The translations under genes and the position numbers were made by a program. A DNA stretch of 64,000 nucleotides from Pseudofrankia coriaricola (lineage in GTDB: Bacteria; Actinomycetota; Actinomycetes; Frankiales; Frankiaceae): contig NZ_MBLO01000009.1 of the NCBI RefSeq assembly GCF_001854805.1, positions 1 through 64,000 of the forward strand. The letters run 5' to 3'. Below the pieces are notes generated by a model. It worked only from the letters and a program-made list of their open reading frames with translations, had not been told where the DNA came from and did not search any database. Positions 44,435 to 52,719 of this stretch are shown piece by piece (within the stretch, counting starts at the first letter, position 1; every line of letters begins with the position of its first letter).

Positions 44435-44455
44435 GAACAGTCACCCTCCGTCGAT

Positions 44456-44488
44456 CGCATCAGATGCGGAATCTTCGCATCTGATGCG
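44456..44488. promoter_or_regulatory. Nested palindromes before recombinase operon
   Basis: CGCATCAGATGCG (44456-44468) and CGCATCTGATGCG (44476-44488) are each palindromic around one base and are exact reverse complements of each other, 7 bp apart. They begin 21 bp upstream of the recombinase start. This symmetry fits cooperative binding of a dimeric XRE repressor at two operators. Confidence 0.65.
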
Positions 44489-44720
44489 AAAGGGGCTGCG
44501 ATCGGGGTGGTCCTGGCCCCCTACCTGGAAGGAAGCGCAGCCGCCGACAGGCACTCAGTCCCCTGTATCCGGCGGAAACCCGCAGCTCAGGCAGCCATCT
44601 AGTCGGCCATCGCCCGCCGTATCGCAAACCAACCTGAAATCGCATCCGTTGAAATTCGTGACACTTGTAGCAAGCAGCACAAAACCAACGCCACGGAGTT
44701 GGCCTTCGGGGCGAGTCAGC
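44489..44720. other. Spacer, right flank of recombinase operon
   Basis: No gene is seen. GTAGCAA at 44667-44673 is an inverted match to TTGCTAC at 41443-41449 on the far side of the operon; it may be a short end repeat or chance. GC falls slightly near 44630-44700. Confidence 0.3.
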
Positions 44721-45335
44721 TCAGGTGACGTCGTAGGTCAGGTGCGTCGCGGTCGACGTCGGGGTGACGCTCCGCTGCACCAGCGTGCGGAGCGCTCCGC
44801 GGGTGAACAGGGGCGTCCCTGCGCCCAGCATGACGGGCGCGAGGTGCAAGGTCAGCACGTCGACCAGCCCGGCCTCGAGCGCCGAGCCGATCGTGGCGCC
44901 GCCGCCCATGAGGACCACGTCAAGCTCCTCGCCTCGGTCGGATGACGCTGCTTCCGCGCGTTCGCGGGCCGCGGTGACGGCGTCGGGCAGGCCGGTGGTG
45001 ACGAACGTCCAGTCGAGGTCGGTGAGCCGCACCGACTCCGGTGGTGTGCTCGTGACGACGACGAACGCGGGCTTGCCGACCTCGCCAGCGCCGTAGCCGG
45101 TCTCGTCGTTCCAGCCGTCCGGCCCGTCGACCAGGTCGAACAGCCGGCGGCCCAGGACGACGGCGCCCGAGCGGGCGGTCGCCTCGCGCAGGACCCGCTG
45201 GTCGTCGGGGTCGTCGGAGAACGCCCAGGTGTGCAGGGCCTCGCCGCCGGTGCCCAGACCGTTGTCCGGGCCCGGGTCAGGCCCGGTGACGAAACCGTCG
45301 AGGGAGACCGAGATGTCTGCGACGATGCGAGTCAT
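44721..45335 (-). CDS. Dihydrofolate reductase family (RibD C-type) protein
   Basis: A 204-residue protein with the RibD C-terminal/dihydrofolate-reductase-like fold: 'IVADISVSLDGFVTGPDPGP' at the start, 'GAVVLGRRLFDL', then 'DVVLMGGGATIGSALEAGLV' and 'HLAPVMLGAGTPLF'. Such stand-alone proteins are NADPH-dependent reductases of unknown substrate and not true DHFRs. ATG 45335 is preferred over an upstream in-frame ATG. Length and motifs are complete. Confidence 0.85.
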   Translation of the reverse strand: MTRIVADISVSLDGFVTGPDPGPDNGLGTGGEALHTWAFSDDPDDQRVLREATARSGAVVLGRRLFDLVDGPDGWNDETGYGAGEVGKPAFVVVTSTPPESVRLTDLDWTFVTTGLPDAVTAARERAEAASSDRGEELDVVLMGGGATIGSALEAGLVDVLTLHLAPVMLGAGTPLFTRGALRTLVQRSVTPTSTATHLTYDVT

Positions 45336-45633
45336 ACGGGGCAGACCCGATGCGACGCCCGGACTCATCGGTGTGCGGATCTGGCCCATTTTGAGCGGTG
45401 ACACCGACGGGCACGCCGTTCACCTCGCTGGCGATTCGGCGGGAAGCCAGATCGGAGGCCCCGCGTCCCGAGGAACCAGTGCCGTGTCAGTCCAAGACGC
45501 CGTCAGCGGTCTTCAAGTGCGGCTGTCGGTCGGTGGTGAGATATCCGAGGTCTGCGCAAACGCTTCCGCTACCCAGGTGAGCCACCGGTGGAGGGTGCTG
45601 AAGTCGGATCCTGACCAAGATCGGGCTCTCCCG
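45336..45633. other. Spacer with scrambled fragments
   Basis: No intact gene. Short protein-like scraps occur in different frames on both strands, for example 'LGYLTTDRQPHLKTADGVLD' on the minus strand and 'ILTKIGLSRYFGATLSC' on the plus strand near 45608. This is debris next to the transposase remnant. Confidence 0.4.
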
Positions 45634-46026
45634 CTACTTCGGCGCAACCCTTTCCTGCGAACCGGACCTGCGATGGAAGGTCGCCTTCCCCCGCCAGAGC
45701 AGGTGCGCCCCGGTCGACAGCACCTCGGTGGCGAGCCGGTGGGACAGGAAGTCGCGGTCCGCTAGGGTGATCATCCCGGGGCCGAGATGGGGCAGCAGGT
45801 CAAGGGCCAGCGCCGGCTCGCTGGTCGTCCACGGGCCGAACGCGGCCACGAGCAGGGCGTGGGTGCCGGCCTCGGCCGCGATCAGCCAGCGGGCCTTTGG
45901 GAGCGACGCAGGCCCGCCCACATACGACGACCCGGAGAAGAAGGCCCGGTTGAGCTTCGTGTCCGGCAGGTCAGAGGTCGACCCGTCGAGCTGGACCAGC
46001 CGCACCCCGTGCAGGACAACCCGGCC
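45634..46026 (-). pseudogene. IS4-type transposase fragment
   Basis: About 130 codons match the middle of IS4-family transposases: 'VRLVQLDGSTSDLPDT' (first catalytic Asp region), 'ARWLIAAEAGTHALLVAAFG' and 'PGMITLADRDFLSHRLATEV' (second Asp), then 'GAHLLWRGKATF'. The N-terminal DNA-binding part and the C-terminus with the catalytic Glu are missing. No terminal repeats are seen. It cannot be active. Confidence 0.8.
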
Positions 46027-46080
46027 TGCCCGTCCACCCCGAGCTGGATACGATCAGTGCTCTGGTCGAAGGAGGGTGAC

Positions 46081-47403
46081 GTGACCGACGAGACGGCGGC
46101 ACCACAATATGACCCGGAGGAACTCACCGTCTATGTCGCTGAGGACGGACTGCTCTGCGTCGGTGACCGCAGCGTCGTCGACACCTACATCGCCGCCCTC
46201 CAGCGCAAGGCCGGACGGTCTTTGAGCGACCTCGGCATCGGCAGGCAGTCGCTTCTGGATATCGGTGCTGCAGCCTCAGTGCTCGAAGCCCTCCATGCGA
46301 CCGGTGGCGAGTACTTCCAGATGCCGCCGAGCAGTCTCGAACTTTTCATGAAACTTGGGGTCGTCCCCGGTGCGGACGGCTGCTTCAAAGGCACTGTTCG
46401 GAGTGCCAATGGGCAGTTCTTCGCCAACCTCGACTTCCGGCAAGTATCGCTCGGTCCGACACGGGCCATGTCCATCCAGTTGGCCGTCGCCACAGCAGCA
46501 CTGCGCGCCGCGATCAAGGACGTTGAGCGGGCAGTCGAGCGTGTCGAAGGCAAGGTCGATGACCTCGCCGCGCGGGCACGCTCAGCCACGCTCGGCGACG
46601 TGCTCGGTTCGCACCGGTTACTCAGGCAGCACGTTGCGACCCTCGACGAGAAAGGAGTGCTGCCGGAGACGACCTGGCAGTCCGTTGCCGCGCTTGGCCC
46701 ACAGCTTGCTGTCGGTATCGAGAGGATCCGCCAGTTCTTGTCGCAGCGTGTGAAGAATCTCGACGTCACCAAGTCTGCCGCTGAAAGAGCCAAGCGGCTT
46801 CACGACGCCGTTGACAACAACAACATCGGTGAACTGTTCCAACTGCTGGTCGTGGCCGAAGACTCGCACTACCTCTGGCACCGCCTAAGTATCGAACACG
46901 CGCGAACCACCGAGCCACACAACCTCGAGCATGTGATCGCGTCAGCCCGCAAGCTCCTTCGCGACGATGTACAACTCGACCGCGAACTGCTCGATGACCT
47001 TCGCCAAGCCATCGATTTCTATGCCGCGCTGCGCCCGCTGGAGAAACACCGTGCGCTCTCGCGCAAGAAGCTTGAAGAGGACGTTGAGGCGCTGCGACGT
47101 GGCTTTGACGACTTCGCGGCCGCCCGCCAGATACAGGTGACGCATTGGCAGGCCATCCAGCGGCCCACCTGGGGCGATGTCGGCGCAGAACTTGGCCGAC
47201 GTGGTACCGCGATCGGCCGCGCTGCTCAGAACGCCAGCGCGAAGGCCATCGCCGCAGCCGACGAGTATGCGAGCCGTGCCGCCGACGCGATCGTGGAGCA
47301 GGCCCGCGCCGCAGGCGACGCGATCGACCTTCAGGCACATCGAGTGGCAGACACAGCCAAAGATGCTTGGCGAAAGAAGCCCTCCCGGGACACGAACGAC
47401 TAA
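46081..47403 (+). CDS. Orphan 440-residue helical protein
   Basis: The family is not recognised. GTG 46081 follows GGAGGGTGAC. The N-terminal 120 residues look globular with beta strands ('EELTVYVAEDGLLCVGDRSV'). The remainder is mostly long amphipathic helices ('RAAIKDVERAVERVEGKVDD', 'HRALSRKKLEEDVEALRRGF') ending in an Ala/Lys-rich helical tail. There is no signal peptide or clear membrane span. Codon choice is less GC-biased than in neighbours (many CTT, GGT, TCT, AAA), which suggests recent transfer. It lies between an IS remnant and a tRNA attachment site. It could be an element-encoded effector or defence protein, but nothing in the sequence proves that. Confidence 0.7.
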   Translation: MTDETAAPQYDPEELTVYVAEDGLLCVGDRSVVDTYIAALQRKAGRSLSDLGIGRQSLLDIGAAASVLEALHATGGEYFQMPPSSLELFMKLGVVPGADGCFKGTVRSANGQFFANLDFRQVSLGPTRAMSIQLAVATAALRAAIKDVERAVERVEGKVDDLAARARSATLGDVLGSHRLLRQHVATLDEKGVLPETTWQSVAALGPQLAVGIERIRQFLSQRVKNLDVTKSAAERAKRLHDAVDNNNIGELFQLLVVAEDSHYLWHRLSIEHARTTEPHNLEHVIASARKLLRDDVQLDRELLDDLRQAIDFYAALRPLEKHRALSRKKLEEDVEALRRGFDDFAAARQIQVTHWQAIQRPTWGDVGAELGRRGTAIGRAAQNASAKAIAAADEYASRAADAIVEQARAAGDAIDLQAHRVADTAKDAWRKKPSRDTND

Positions 47404-47586
47404 GAGGTCACCACCGGCGGCTACACCTCAGTGCTCGACGAGCTGGCCCGCGCCGCCGCCGAGGAAGCGGCGAGGCTCGTCCCACGACCCCCACCAACGG
47501 CTCCCGCGCACACGTCGCGCACACGGGAGATCGACATGACCTCTCAGAGAGAGGGATCAAATGGCAAAACTGCAGGTCAAGTACTG
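47404..47586. other. Short spacer beside attachment site
   Basis: A frame from 47431 ('VLDELARAAAEEAARLV') has some protein character and may be the tail of a lost element gene. It runs into the tRNA fragment. Nothing firm. Confidence 0.3.
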
Positions 47587-47628
47587 TGCGCTCGGAGGGA
47601 CTTGAACCCCCAACCTTCTGATCCGTAG
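47587..47628 (-). other. tRNA-Arg(ACG) 3' part, attachment site
   Basis: On the minus strand the 42 bases read as the 3' part of a tRNA: anticodon-loop end CTACGGA, stem TCAGA, variable loop, T-arm GGGGG-TTCAAGT-CCCTC, acceptor strand CGAGCGC and discriminator A. They match tRNA-Arg with anticodon ACG. The 5' half (acceptor, D-arm, anticodon 5' stem) is absent, so this is not a working tRNA gene. A duplicated tRNA 3' end is the standard scar of integrase-mediated insertion (attL or attR). Confidence 0.8.
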
Positions 47629-47641
47629 ACCTCGGCGGGCC

Positions 47642-47718
47642 GTCCACGAGCGTCCATCGGTGTCCATCGGTGCAGGTGACGGGCTCGGCGTCGTCCACCG
47701 TCGTCCACTGACGTCCAC
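47642..47718. repeat. 10-bp-phased GTCCA repeats, arm-type sites
   Basis: GTCCA occurs at 47642, 47652, 47662, 47693, 47703 and 47713: two triplets with exact 10-bp spacing inside each and 31 bp between them, so nearly all lie on one DNA face. They begin 14 bp from the tRNA fragment on the side expected for the element. This is the arrangement of integrase arm sites. Confidence 0.65.
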
Positions 47719-47811
47719 CCCGTTGCGGTACAACTGCCGTACTTCTCGACCCCGTGCCTCGGGCTACCTACGGTGACATCCGGAGGGCAGGGATCCGCGC
47801 GGCGATCCTTT

Positions 47812-48018
47812 CTAGGTTCGGATGGGGGAGCCGAAGCGGAGGACGTTCCCTTCAGGGTCGATGACGGCGCCTTCGCGTTGGCCCCAGTCGGTGTCCTCCG
47901 GGGAATGGATCTCGACTCCGGCGGAGCGCCACTCGGCGGCCAGGTCGTCGGCGTCGTCGACGATACTGGCCACCAGCGACTTTTCGTCGCCGCACGCGGC
48001 CCGGCCAGGCCGACTCTG
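47812..48018 (-). pseudogene. VOC-domain C-terminal remnant
   Basis: About 65 codons read 'CGDEKSLVASIVDDADDLAA', 'WRSAGVEIHSPEDTDWGQRE' and 'AVIDPEGNVLRFGSPIRT' with a stop at 47812. This is the second half of a glyoxalase/bleomycin-resistance-type domain, including the Glu/Asp-proximal strand. The N-terminal half is absent; upstream lies the end of the universal stress protein gene. Confidence 0.65.
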
Positions 48019-48029
48019 ATCACTACGGG

Positions 48030-48533
48030 TCAGGGAACGACGGTGACGGGCCACTTGCCGGCACGGACGAGGCGGGTGGCGAGGGAGCCGACGATGCGGT
48101 GGCCGGCGCTTTCGGAGGCGCCGACGACGACCATGTCGGCGTGCATCTCGTCGGCGGTGCGGCGCAGCGCGGCTAGCGGGTCGCCGAAGCGGACGACGAA
48201 CGTGGTCGACAGGCCCAGCTCCTCGGCACGGTGCGCGACGATGTCGCGGATCTCGGCGGCGACGTCGACGGCGGCCTGCTGGATGGCGCCGGCCGCCATC
48301 GGGGCCATCGCCTCCCATCCGGGTGTCATGGTGACGTAGACGACGACCAGACGTGCCCGCTGGCGGCGGGCGACCCCGGCCGCGTACGAGGCGGCCCGCA
48401 GCGCGGTACGCGACCCGTCGACGCCGACCACGACCGTGCCCGGCCCGTCGGTACCCAGCTCGAACGGACCGGGGTTCCACACCGGCCCGAACCGCTCGAC
48501 CGACAGAACCCCCGTGCCGTCCGCCATGTCCAC
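48030..48533 (-). CDS. Universal stress protein family
   Basis: A 167-residue single-domain UspA-fold protein. The first strand is 'VVVGVDGSRTALRAASYAAG' and the ATP-type loop is 'MVVVGASESAGHRIVGSLAT', followed by 'KWPVTVVP'. The GxxGx(9)G(S) motif is modified but close to ATP-binding Usp proteins. It acts in the cytosol under stress or dormancy. A 30-residue N-terminal extension precedes the domain. Confidence 0.88.
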   Translation of the reverse strand: MDMADGTGVLSVERFGPVWNPGPFELGTDGPGTVVVGVDGSRTALRAASYAAGVARRQRARLVVVYVTMTPGWEAMAPMAAGAIQQAAVDVAAEIRDIVAHRAEELGLSTTFVVRFGDPLAALRRTADEMHADMVVVGASESAGHRIVGSLATRLVRAGKWPVTVVP

Positions 48534-48687
48534 GCGTCCAGTCTGCTCCGCCGGGACGGCGAACGGTGGCGCCGGCCAGCCGGCGGACGGCGCGGATTCC
48601 CGGCCGCGGATTCGGCCACGAATTCCCGGCCGCGGACGGGCCGTCGGGGCGGCCGCCAGGCGGTGGGCGGTGGGCGGTGGGCGACGG

Positions 48688-49632
48688 TCAGCTGCCGTCG
48701 TCGATGACGTCCGGCCCGAGGCCGGCGGTGAGCCAGTCGTCGTAGCGGAGGCCGGTGACCTCCTCGAGCAGCGCGATGTCGTCGACGAAGTACGGCAACA
48801 CCGCCTTGCGCTCGGTGGAGGTGAGCGGACGGCGTCCGCCCTTCTGGCGCCGCAGCGCGGTGAGCAGCGGGCCGCGGAACACCTGCCGGACCGGGACGGG
48901 GAAATGGTGGCCGATCTGTCCGCCGGTACGCAGCGCCGCCCGCAGTGCGGCGTTCACCGACGTGTCGGCGACGAACGGGGTGACATTCTGCGACGGCACC
49001 GCGTCGAGCAACCCGATCCGTACCCCGAGGAACTCGCAGACCCGGTCCAGCGTGGGGGCCGGGTCCTCACGCAGGTCGCGGTAACGCAGCAGCAGGACCT
49101 GGTCGCGGGAGAACAGGCCGAGCAGGTGGGCGAGCTGCGCGCCGTAGAGGCCCTGGGAGACGTAGTGCCAGAAATGCGCCCAGCCGGCCTCGCGCCGCGG
49201 CTCCTCCAGCGCGCAGGCCCGGACGAAGTCGCGTTCGGGCTCGAGGCCGGCGGCCCACAGATGGGTCCAGTTCGAGTGCGCCCGGTCCACCGGGTTGCGC
49301 AGCAGTACGACCAGGCGGGCCTTCGGCAGCAGCCGCTTGATCCGGTTCTGGGCGTCCAGGTCGTACAGGTAGAACGGTGTCGCCTCGCCGAGCAGCGCGT
49401 GCGCCGGCGCGGGGGCGAACAGCGCCTCGTAGTCGGCAGGCCGCCACACGTGTTCCTGGTAGGTCTGGGCGTCACCCGGCCCGCCCCGCGCCGGTGGCGG
49501 GCCGGCCGAGAGGAAGAACTTCGGCTCTTTCACCGTGGGCAGGAAGAGGTCGGGGTGCCGGGCCAGCGCCGCGTGCAGCGCCGTGGTCCCGGCCTTGGGC
49601 ACGCCGATCACGAGGAAGTCGGGAAGGGGCAT
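48688..49632 (-). CDS. Sulfotransferase family protein
   Basis: A 314-residue sulfotransferase. The PAPS 5'-phosphosulfate loop is at about residues 9-20 ('IGVPKAGTTALHAALA'), 'KEPKFFLS' follows, and the 3'-phosphate site is 'RLVVLLRNPVDRAHSNWTHL'. The wording resembles carbohydrate (heparan-type) and Stf-like sulfotransferases. It would transfer sulfate from PAPS to a hydroxyl or amine on a sugar or metabolite. It stands alone, upstream of and divergent from the propeller protein at 49841. Confidence 0.87.
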   Translation of the reverse strand: MPLPDFLVIGVPKAGTTALHAALARHPDLFLPTVKEPKFFLSAGPPPARGGPGDAQTYQEHVWRPADYEALFAPAPAHALLGEATPFYLYDLDAQNRIKRLLPKARLVVLLRNPVDRAHSNWTHLWAAGLEPERDFVRACALEEPRREAGWAHFWHYVSQGLYGAQLAHLLGLFSRDQVLLLRYRDLREDPAPTLDRVCEFLGVRIGLLDAVPSQNVTPFVADTSVNAALRAALRTGGQIGHHFPVPVRQVFRGPLLTALRRQKGGRRPLTSTERKAVLPYFVDDIALLEEVTGLRYDDWLTAGLGPDVIDDGS

Positions 49633-49840
49633 CGTCGGTCTCGCTCCTGACGCAGGGCCGGGCGGCGGCCAGTCGTGGGAGAGCCCGGCCGGCGGATGCG
49701 GTGGCGACCGGTGTGCCCGCACCAGGACCGGAGCGGCGGCTGCCGGCGGGACAGATGCGGTGTACCCGCAGGATAACCGCCCATACACATTCCCGACCGG
49801 GAAGGTAATAAAGATGTAGCGCGCCGGTAGAGTACGACGG

Positions 49841-50803
49841 GTGCCGATCACCTCACCGGTTCCCGACCAGACGCCCTCCTCCCTCCCGCTTCCCCGTTGG
49901 GAGCCGGCGGTCACCGTGGTGGCCCCCGAGGGGGACGGCCCGGGCAACTGGGTGGGCGCGCCGAGCGCGCTGCTCGTGGACGGCACGTACTACCTGGCCT
50001 ACCGGCTGCGCCGCCCGGTGGGCGAGGGGCGCGGCTTCGGCGTCGTGATCGCCTCGTCGGCGGACGGCGAGCGGTTCACCGAGATCGCGCGCATCGGCCG
50101 CGAGCCGTTCGGCGCCGAGTCGCTGGAGCGCCCCGCGCTCGTCCACACGCCCGAAGGCCGCTGGCGCCTCTACGTCAGCTGCGCCACCCCCGACAGCCCG
50201 CACTGGTGGGTCGACCTGCTGGAGGCCGACGACCCGGCCCGCTTCGACCCGGCCGAGCGGCGCACCGCGCTGCCCGGCGACGAGCACACCGCCGTCAAGG
50301 ACCCGGTGGTGCTCTGGCACGACGGCCGCTGGCATCTGTGGGCCTCCTGCCACCTGCTCGACGACCCGGACGCGACCGACCGGATGGAAAGCCGGTACGC
50401 GACCAGCGCGGACGGCGTGACCTGGACCTGGCATGGCGTCGCCCTCGCCCCCCGGCCCGGCCGCTGGGACGCCCGCGGCGTGCGGATCACCGCGGTGCTC
50501 CCCGGGCACACCCCGCCCGTCGCCTTCTACGACGGCCGCGCGAGCGCCGCCGAGAACTGGTACGAGCGCACCGGCGTCGCGGCCGCGGCCCCGGCGGAGG
50601 CCGGCTTCGCCCGTTTCCACGCGGTCGGGACGGCGGCGCACGCGAGCGCCCCGCACGGCGACGGCGCGCTGCGCTACCTCAGCGTCGTCGACCTGCCCGG
50701 CGGCGCCAGCCGGATCTACTACGAGGCGAGCCGACCAGACGGGGCGCACGAGCTGCGCACCGAGCTCCTGGACGCGGCCGGCCCGACGGCGAGTGCTGGC
50801 TAG
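49841..50803 (+). CDS. GH43/GH32-like beta-propeller protein
   Basis: A 320-residue protein with repeated blade motifs typical of five-bladed glycosidase propellers: '[20 protein letters not shown]', '[18 protein letters not shown]', '[20 protein letters not shown]' and '[17 protein letters not shown]'. The acidic pair for hydrolysis cannot be assigned with confidence. There is no signal peptide, so it is cytosolic. It may act on an arabinoside, xyloside or fructoside, or only bind sugar. The start is GTG 49841. Confidence 0.7.
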   Translation: MPITSPVPDQTPSSLPLPRWEPAVTVVAPEGDGPGNWVGAPSALLVDGTYYLAYRLRRPVGEGRGFGVVIASSADGERFTEIARIGREPFGAESLERPALVHTPEGRWRLYVSCATPDSPHWWVDLLEADDPARFDPAERRTALPGDEHTAVKDPVVLWHDGRWHLWASCHLLDDPDATDRMESRYATSADGVTWTWHGVALAPRPGRWDARGVRITAVLPGHTPPVAFYDGRASAAENWYERTGVAAAAPAEAGFARFHAVGTAAHASAPHGDGALRYLSVVDLPGGASRIYYEASRPDGAHELRTELLDAAGPTASAG

Positions 50804-50976
50804 GCCGTCCCCGGCACGTCTCCCATGGATCTCCGCCGCCGAGGCGGAGGCCCCGTCCGCCTACCCGGGCGAGTCCCGCCCCCGCGGTGCCGCGCGAACG
50901 ACAGCCACACCCATGCGACTCTCCTGTCACAACCAGGCCACATCACGGCCATAAACATCTATCCCCACCGATTTAG

Positions 50977-51005
50977 TTGAAATTGCTGGTGGCGGCCCTT
51001 ATCGT
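50977..51005 (+). promoter_or_regulatory. Promoter of leaderless leader peptide
   Basis: TTGAAA (50977-50982) and TATCGT (51000-51005) are separated by 17 bp, a good sigma-70-type match. The expected transcript start, about 7 bp later, falls at the ATG of the leader peptide at 51013, so the peptide would be translated from a leaderless mRNA. Confidence 0.6.
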
Positions 51006-51012
51006 CGCCTGC

Positions 51013-51099
51013 ATGCGTGCCTGCCTCCTCCTGCTGGTGAGCCGCGCCCACATCGACCTGCGGCGCGTCGCCAGCGCGCTGTGTCGGCCCGGCCGCTGA
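51013..51099 (+). CDS. Leader peptide (cysteine/sulfur attenuator type)
   Basis: A 28-residue peptide ending 'SRAHIDLRRVASALCRPGR'. This matches the recurring actinomycete 'putative leader peptide' pattern R(P/A)HIDLxRVxSAxCR found before sulfur-uptake and sulfur-metabolism genes. The function inferred for that family is ribosome stalling when cysteine is short, which exposes downstream translation. It has two Cys codons. It lies 178 bp before the ROK regulator of a sulfonate-type cluster, which fits the pattern. The ATG lies where a transcript from the promoter at 50977 should start. Confidence 0.7.
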   Translation: MRACLLLLVSRAHIDLRRVASALCRPGR

Positions 51100-51276
51100 C
51101 GGCCCGGCGCCCCGACCCGCGCGAGTGCCTTCCCGGATTCGCGCAGACCGGCCACGACGGCGAGGAAGGCGCGTCACGCCCCTCCCCCGCGTGTCGGCCC
51201 CCGCTGGCCGATCGGCCCGCCTGACCGCGCGACCTACGTGGATCCCCGCGACTCCCGCCGCCCAGGAGGTCCTCCC

Positions 51277-52719
51277 GTGCCCGCGCATTCCCCTGCCCGC
51301 CAGCCCTTGGCGGGCCAGCATCCACCCGATCCCCGCGGCGGGGCCGTCCGGGTCGCCGCGGTGGACGCCACGGCGCTGGCCGAGGCCGACCCGGCGCGTT
51401 CCGGCGGTTCGGCGGCGGCCGTGCTGCGCGCCGTCCTCGACCACGGCCCGCTCGCTCGCGCCACCATCGGACAGGCGACCGGGCTCAGCTCGGCGGCCGT
51501 GTCCCGACAGACCTCTGACCTGATCTCGCTGGGCCTGCTGCGGGACCTGCCCGGCACCCAGCAGGCCGCGCCCAGGGCCGGACGCCCGCACGTCCCCGTC
51601 GACGTCGACACCGCAAGCCACCTCGCCTGCGGCGTGCACATCGCCGTGCCGATGCTGACGTTCGGCCTGGTCGACCTGCGCGGCCGGGTGGTGGCGCAAG
51701 AGGAGGTCGACCATGACGGCGACCCGGCTCATGTGCTCGCGCTGATCAGCCGGTACCTGCCGGACTTCGTCCGCCGCCGCCAGGGGGCCTACTCGGATGC
51801 GAGCTACCGCGCCAGTGCCACTGCCGGTGGCGGCGGCGCGGCGCGTCCGGGTGGCGGCGGTCTGCTCGGCGTGGGCGTCGTCAGCGGCGGGCTGGTCGAC
51901 GCACGCGGCGGGGCCATTCTCGAGCACGCGCCGCTCGGCTGGCGCGACGTGCCAATCGCGGCTCCGCTGCGGGCGGCGACCGGCCTGCCGGTGCACGTCG
52001 AGGGCCATGCCCGCGCGCTCGCCCAGGCCGAGATCCTCTTCGGCGACCCGCGGGCGCGCCACGGCCTCGTGCACCTGTTCGCGGGCCACGTGGTCGATGC
52101 CGCGATCGCTCTCGAGGGCACCGTGCTGCGTGGCCAGCGCTCGGCGGCCGGCGGGGTGGCGCACCTGCGGATCCCCGGCGCCACCGAGCAGTGCGCCTGC
52201 GGCGGGAGGGGATGCGCCCAGGCCACGCTGTCCGAGCGGGTGTGGCTGGCGAGGGCGGTCGCCGAAGGCGTGATCCCCCGGCCCGACATCCGCCTGCTGG
52301 CCGCCGCCGTCGCCGCGCGGGAGCCGGCCGCCCTGGCGCTGGTACGCGCCCGGCTGCGCCTCATCGGCCGGCTCGCGGCGCTGCTGATCGACATGATCGA
52401 CCCTGAGGTGCTCGTCGTCACGGAGCTCGCGACGCTCCAGTGGCCGGAACTGATCGCCGACGTGCACGCCGAGGTCGCGGCACACTCGCGAGCCCGCTCG
52501 GCGCCGGAGCGGGTGGTGCGGCCGAGCAGCTTCGGGCCGGGCGTCCTCGCCGTCGCCGCGGCCGCCGGCATCCTCGCCGCGGTGCACCGCAGCCCGCGCA
52601 GCGTCCGCGCGCCGCTGGCACGAACGCTTCCGTCCCAGGGCACGGGCGCCGGCCCAGGCCGCGCCGTCACCGCCCGACCGTCGCGGGGCACGCTGCCGGC
52701 CACCGCGGCCGGCCGGTGA
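51277..52719 (+). CDS. ROK-family transcriptional regulator
   Basis: A 480-residue ROK protein. The N-terminal winged HTH is at about residues 45-90 ('LARATIGQATGLSSAAVSRQ'), followed by a ROK/actin-fold domain ('GLLGVGVVSGGLVDARGGAI', 'VHVEGHARALAQAEILFGD'). The zinc motif reads 'CACGGRGCAQ', where the usual last residue Glu is Gln. The catalytic Asp of sugar kinases is absent, as in regulators. GTG 51277 is chosen because AGGAGG lies 7 bases before it. Ahead of it is a leader peptide, behind it sulfonate-type genes, so it probably controls them. ROK regulators usually sense sugars, so this link is unusual. Confidence 0.85.
   Translation: MPAHSPARQPLAGQHPPDPRGGAVRVAAVDATALAEADPARSGGSAAAVLRAVLDHGPLARATIGQATGLSSAAVSRQTSDLISLGLLRDLPGTQQAAPRAGRPHVPVDVDTASHLACGVHIAVPMLTFGLVDLRGRVVAQEEVDHDGDPAHVLALISRYLPDFVRRRQGAYSDASYRASATAGGGGAARPGGGGLLGVGVVSGGLVDARGGAILEHAPLGWRDVPIAAPLRAATGLPVHVEGHARALAQAEILFGDPRARHGLVHLFAGHVVDAAIALEGTVLRGQRSAAGGVAHLRIPGATEQCACGGRGCAQATLSERVWLARAVAEGVIPRPDIRLLAAAVAAREPAALALVRARLRLIGRLAALLIDMIDPEVLVVTELATLQWPELIADVHAEVAAHSRARSAPERVVRPSSFGPGVLAVAAAAGILAAVHRSPRSVRAPLARTLPSQGTGAGPGRAVTARPSRGTLPATAAGR

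Noticed and set aside
44721-45335. Trimethoprim-type dihydrofolate reductase (folA)
   Set aside because: Motifs match the RibD C-terminal-like group, which is not a true folate reductase.
47587-47628. A functional tRNA gene
   Set aside because: The acceptor 5' strand, D-arm and anticodon 5' stem are missing; upstream sequence cannot pair with the 3' part.
47642-47718. CRISPR-like or iteron origin
   Set aside because: The units are only 5-9 bp with 10-bp phase and lie against a tRNA scar, which fits integrase arm sites better; no Rep gene is adjacent.
51277-52719. ROK sugar kinase
   Set aside because: It has an N-terminal HTH and lacks the catalytic Asp of kinases, so it is called a regulator.
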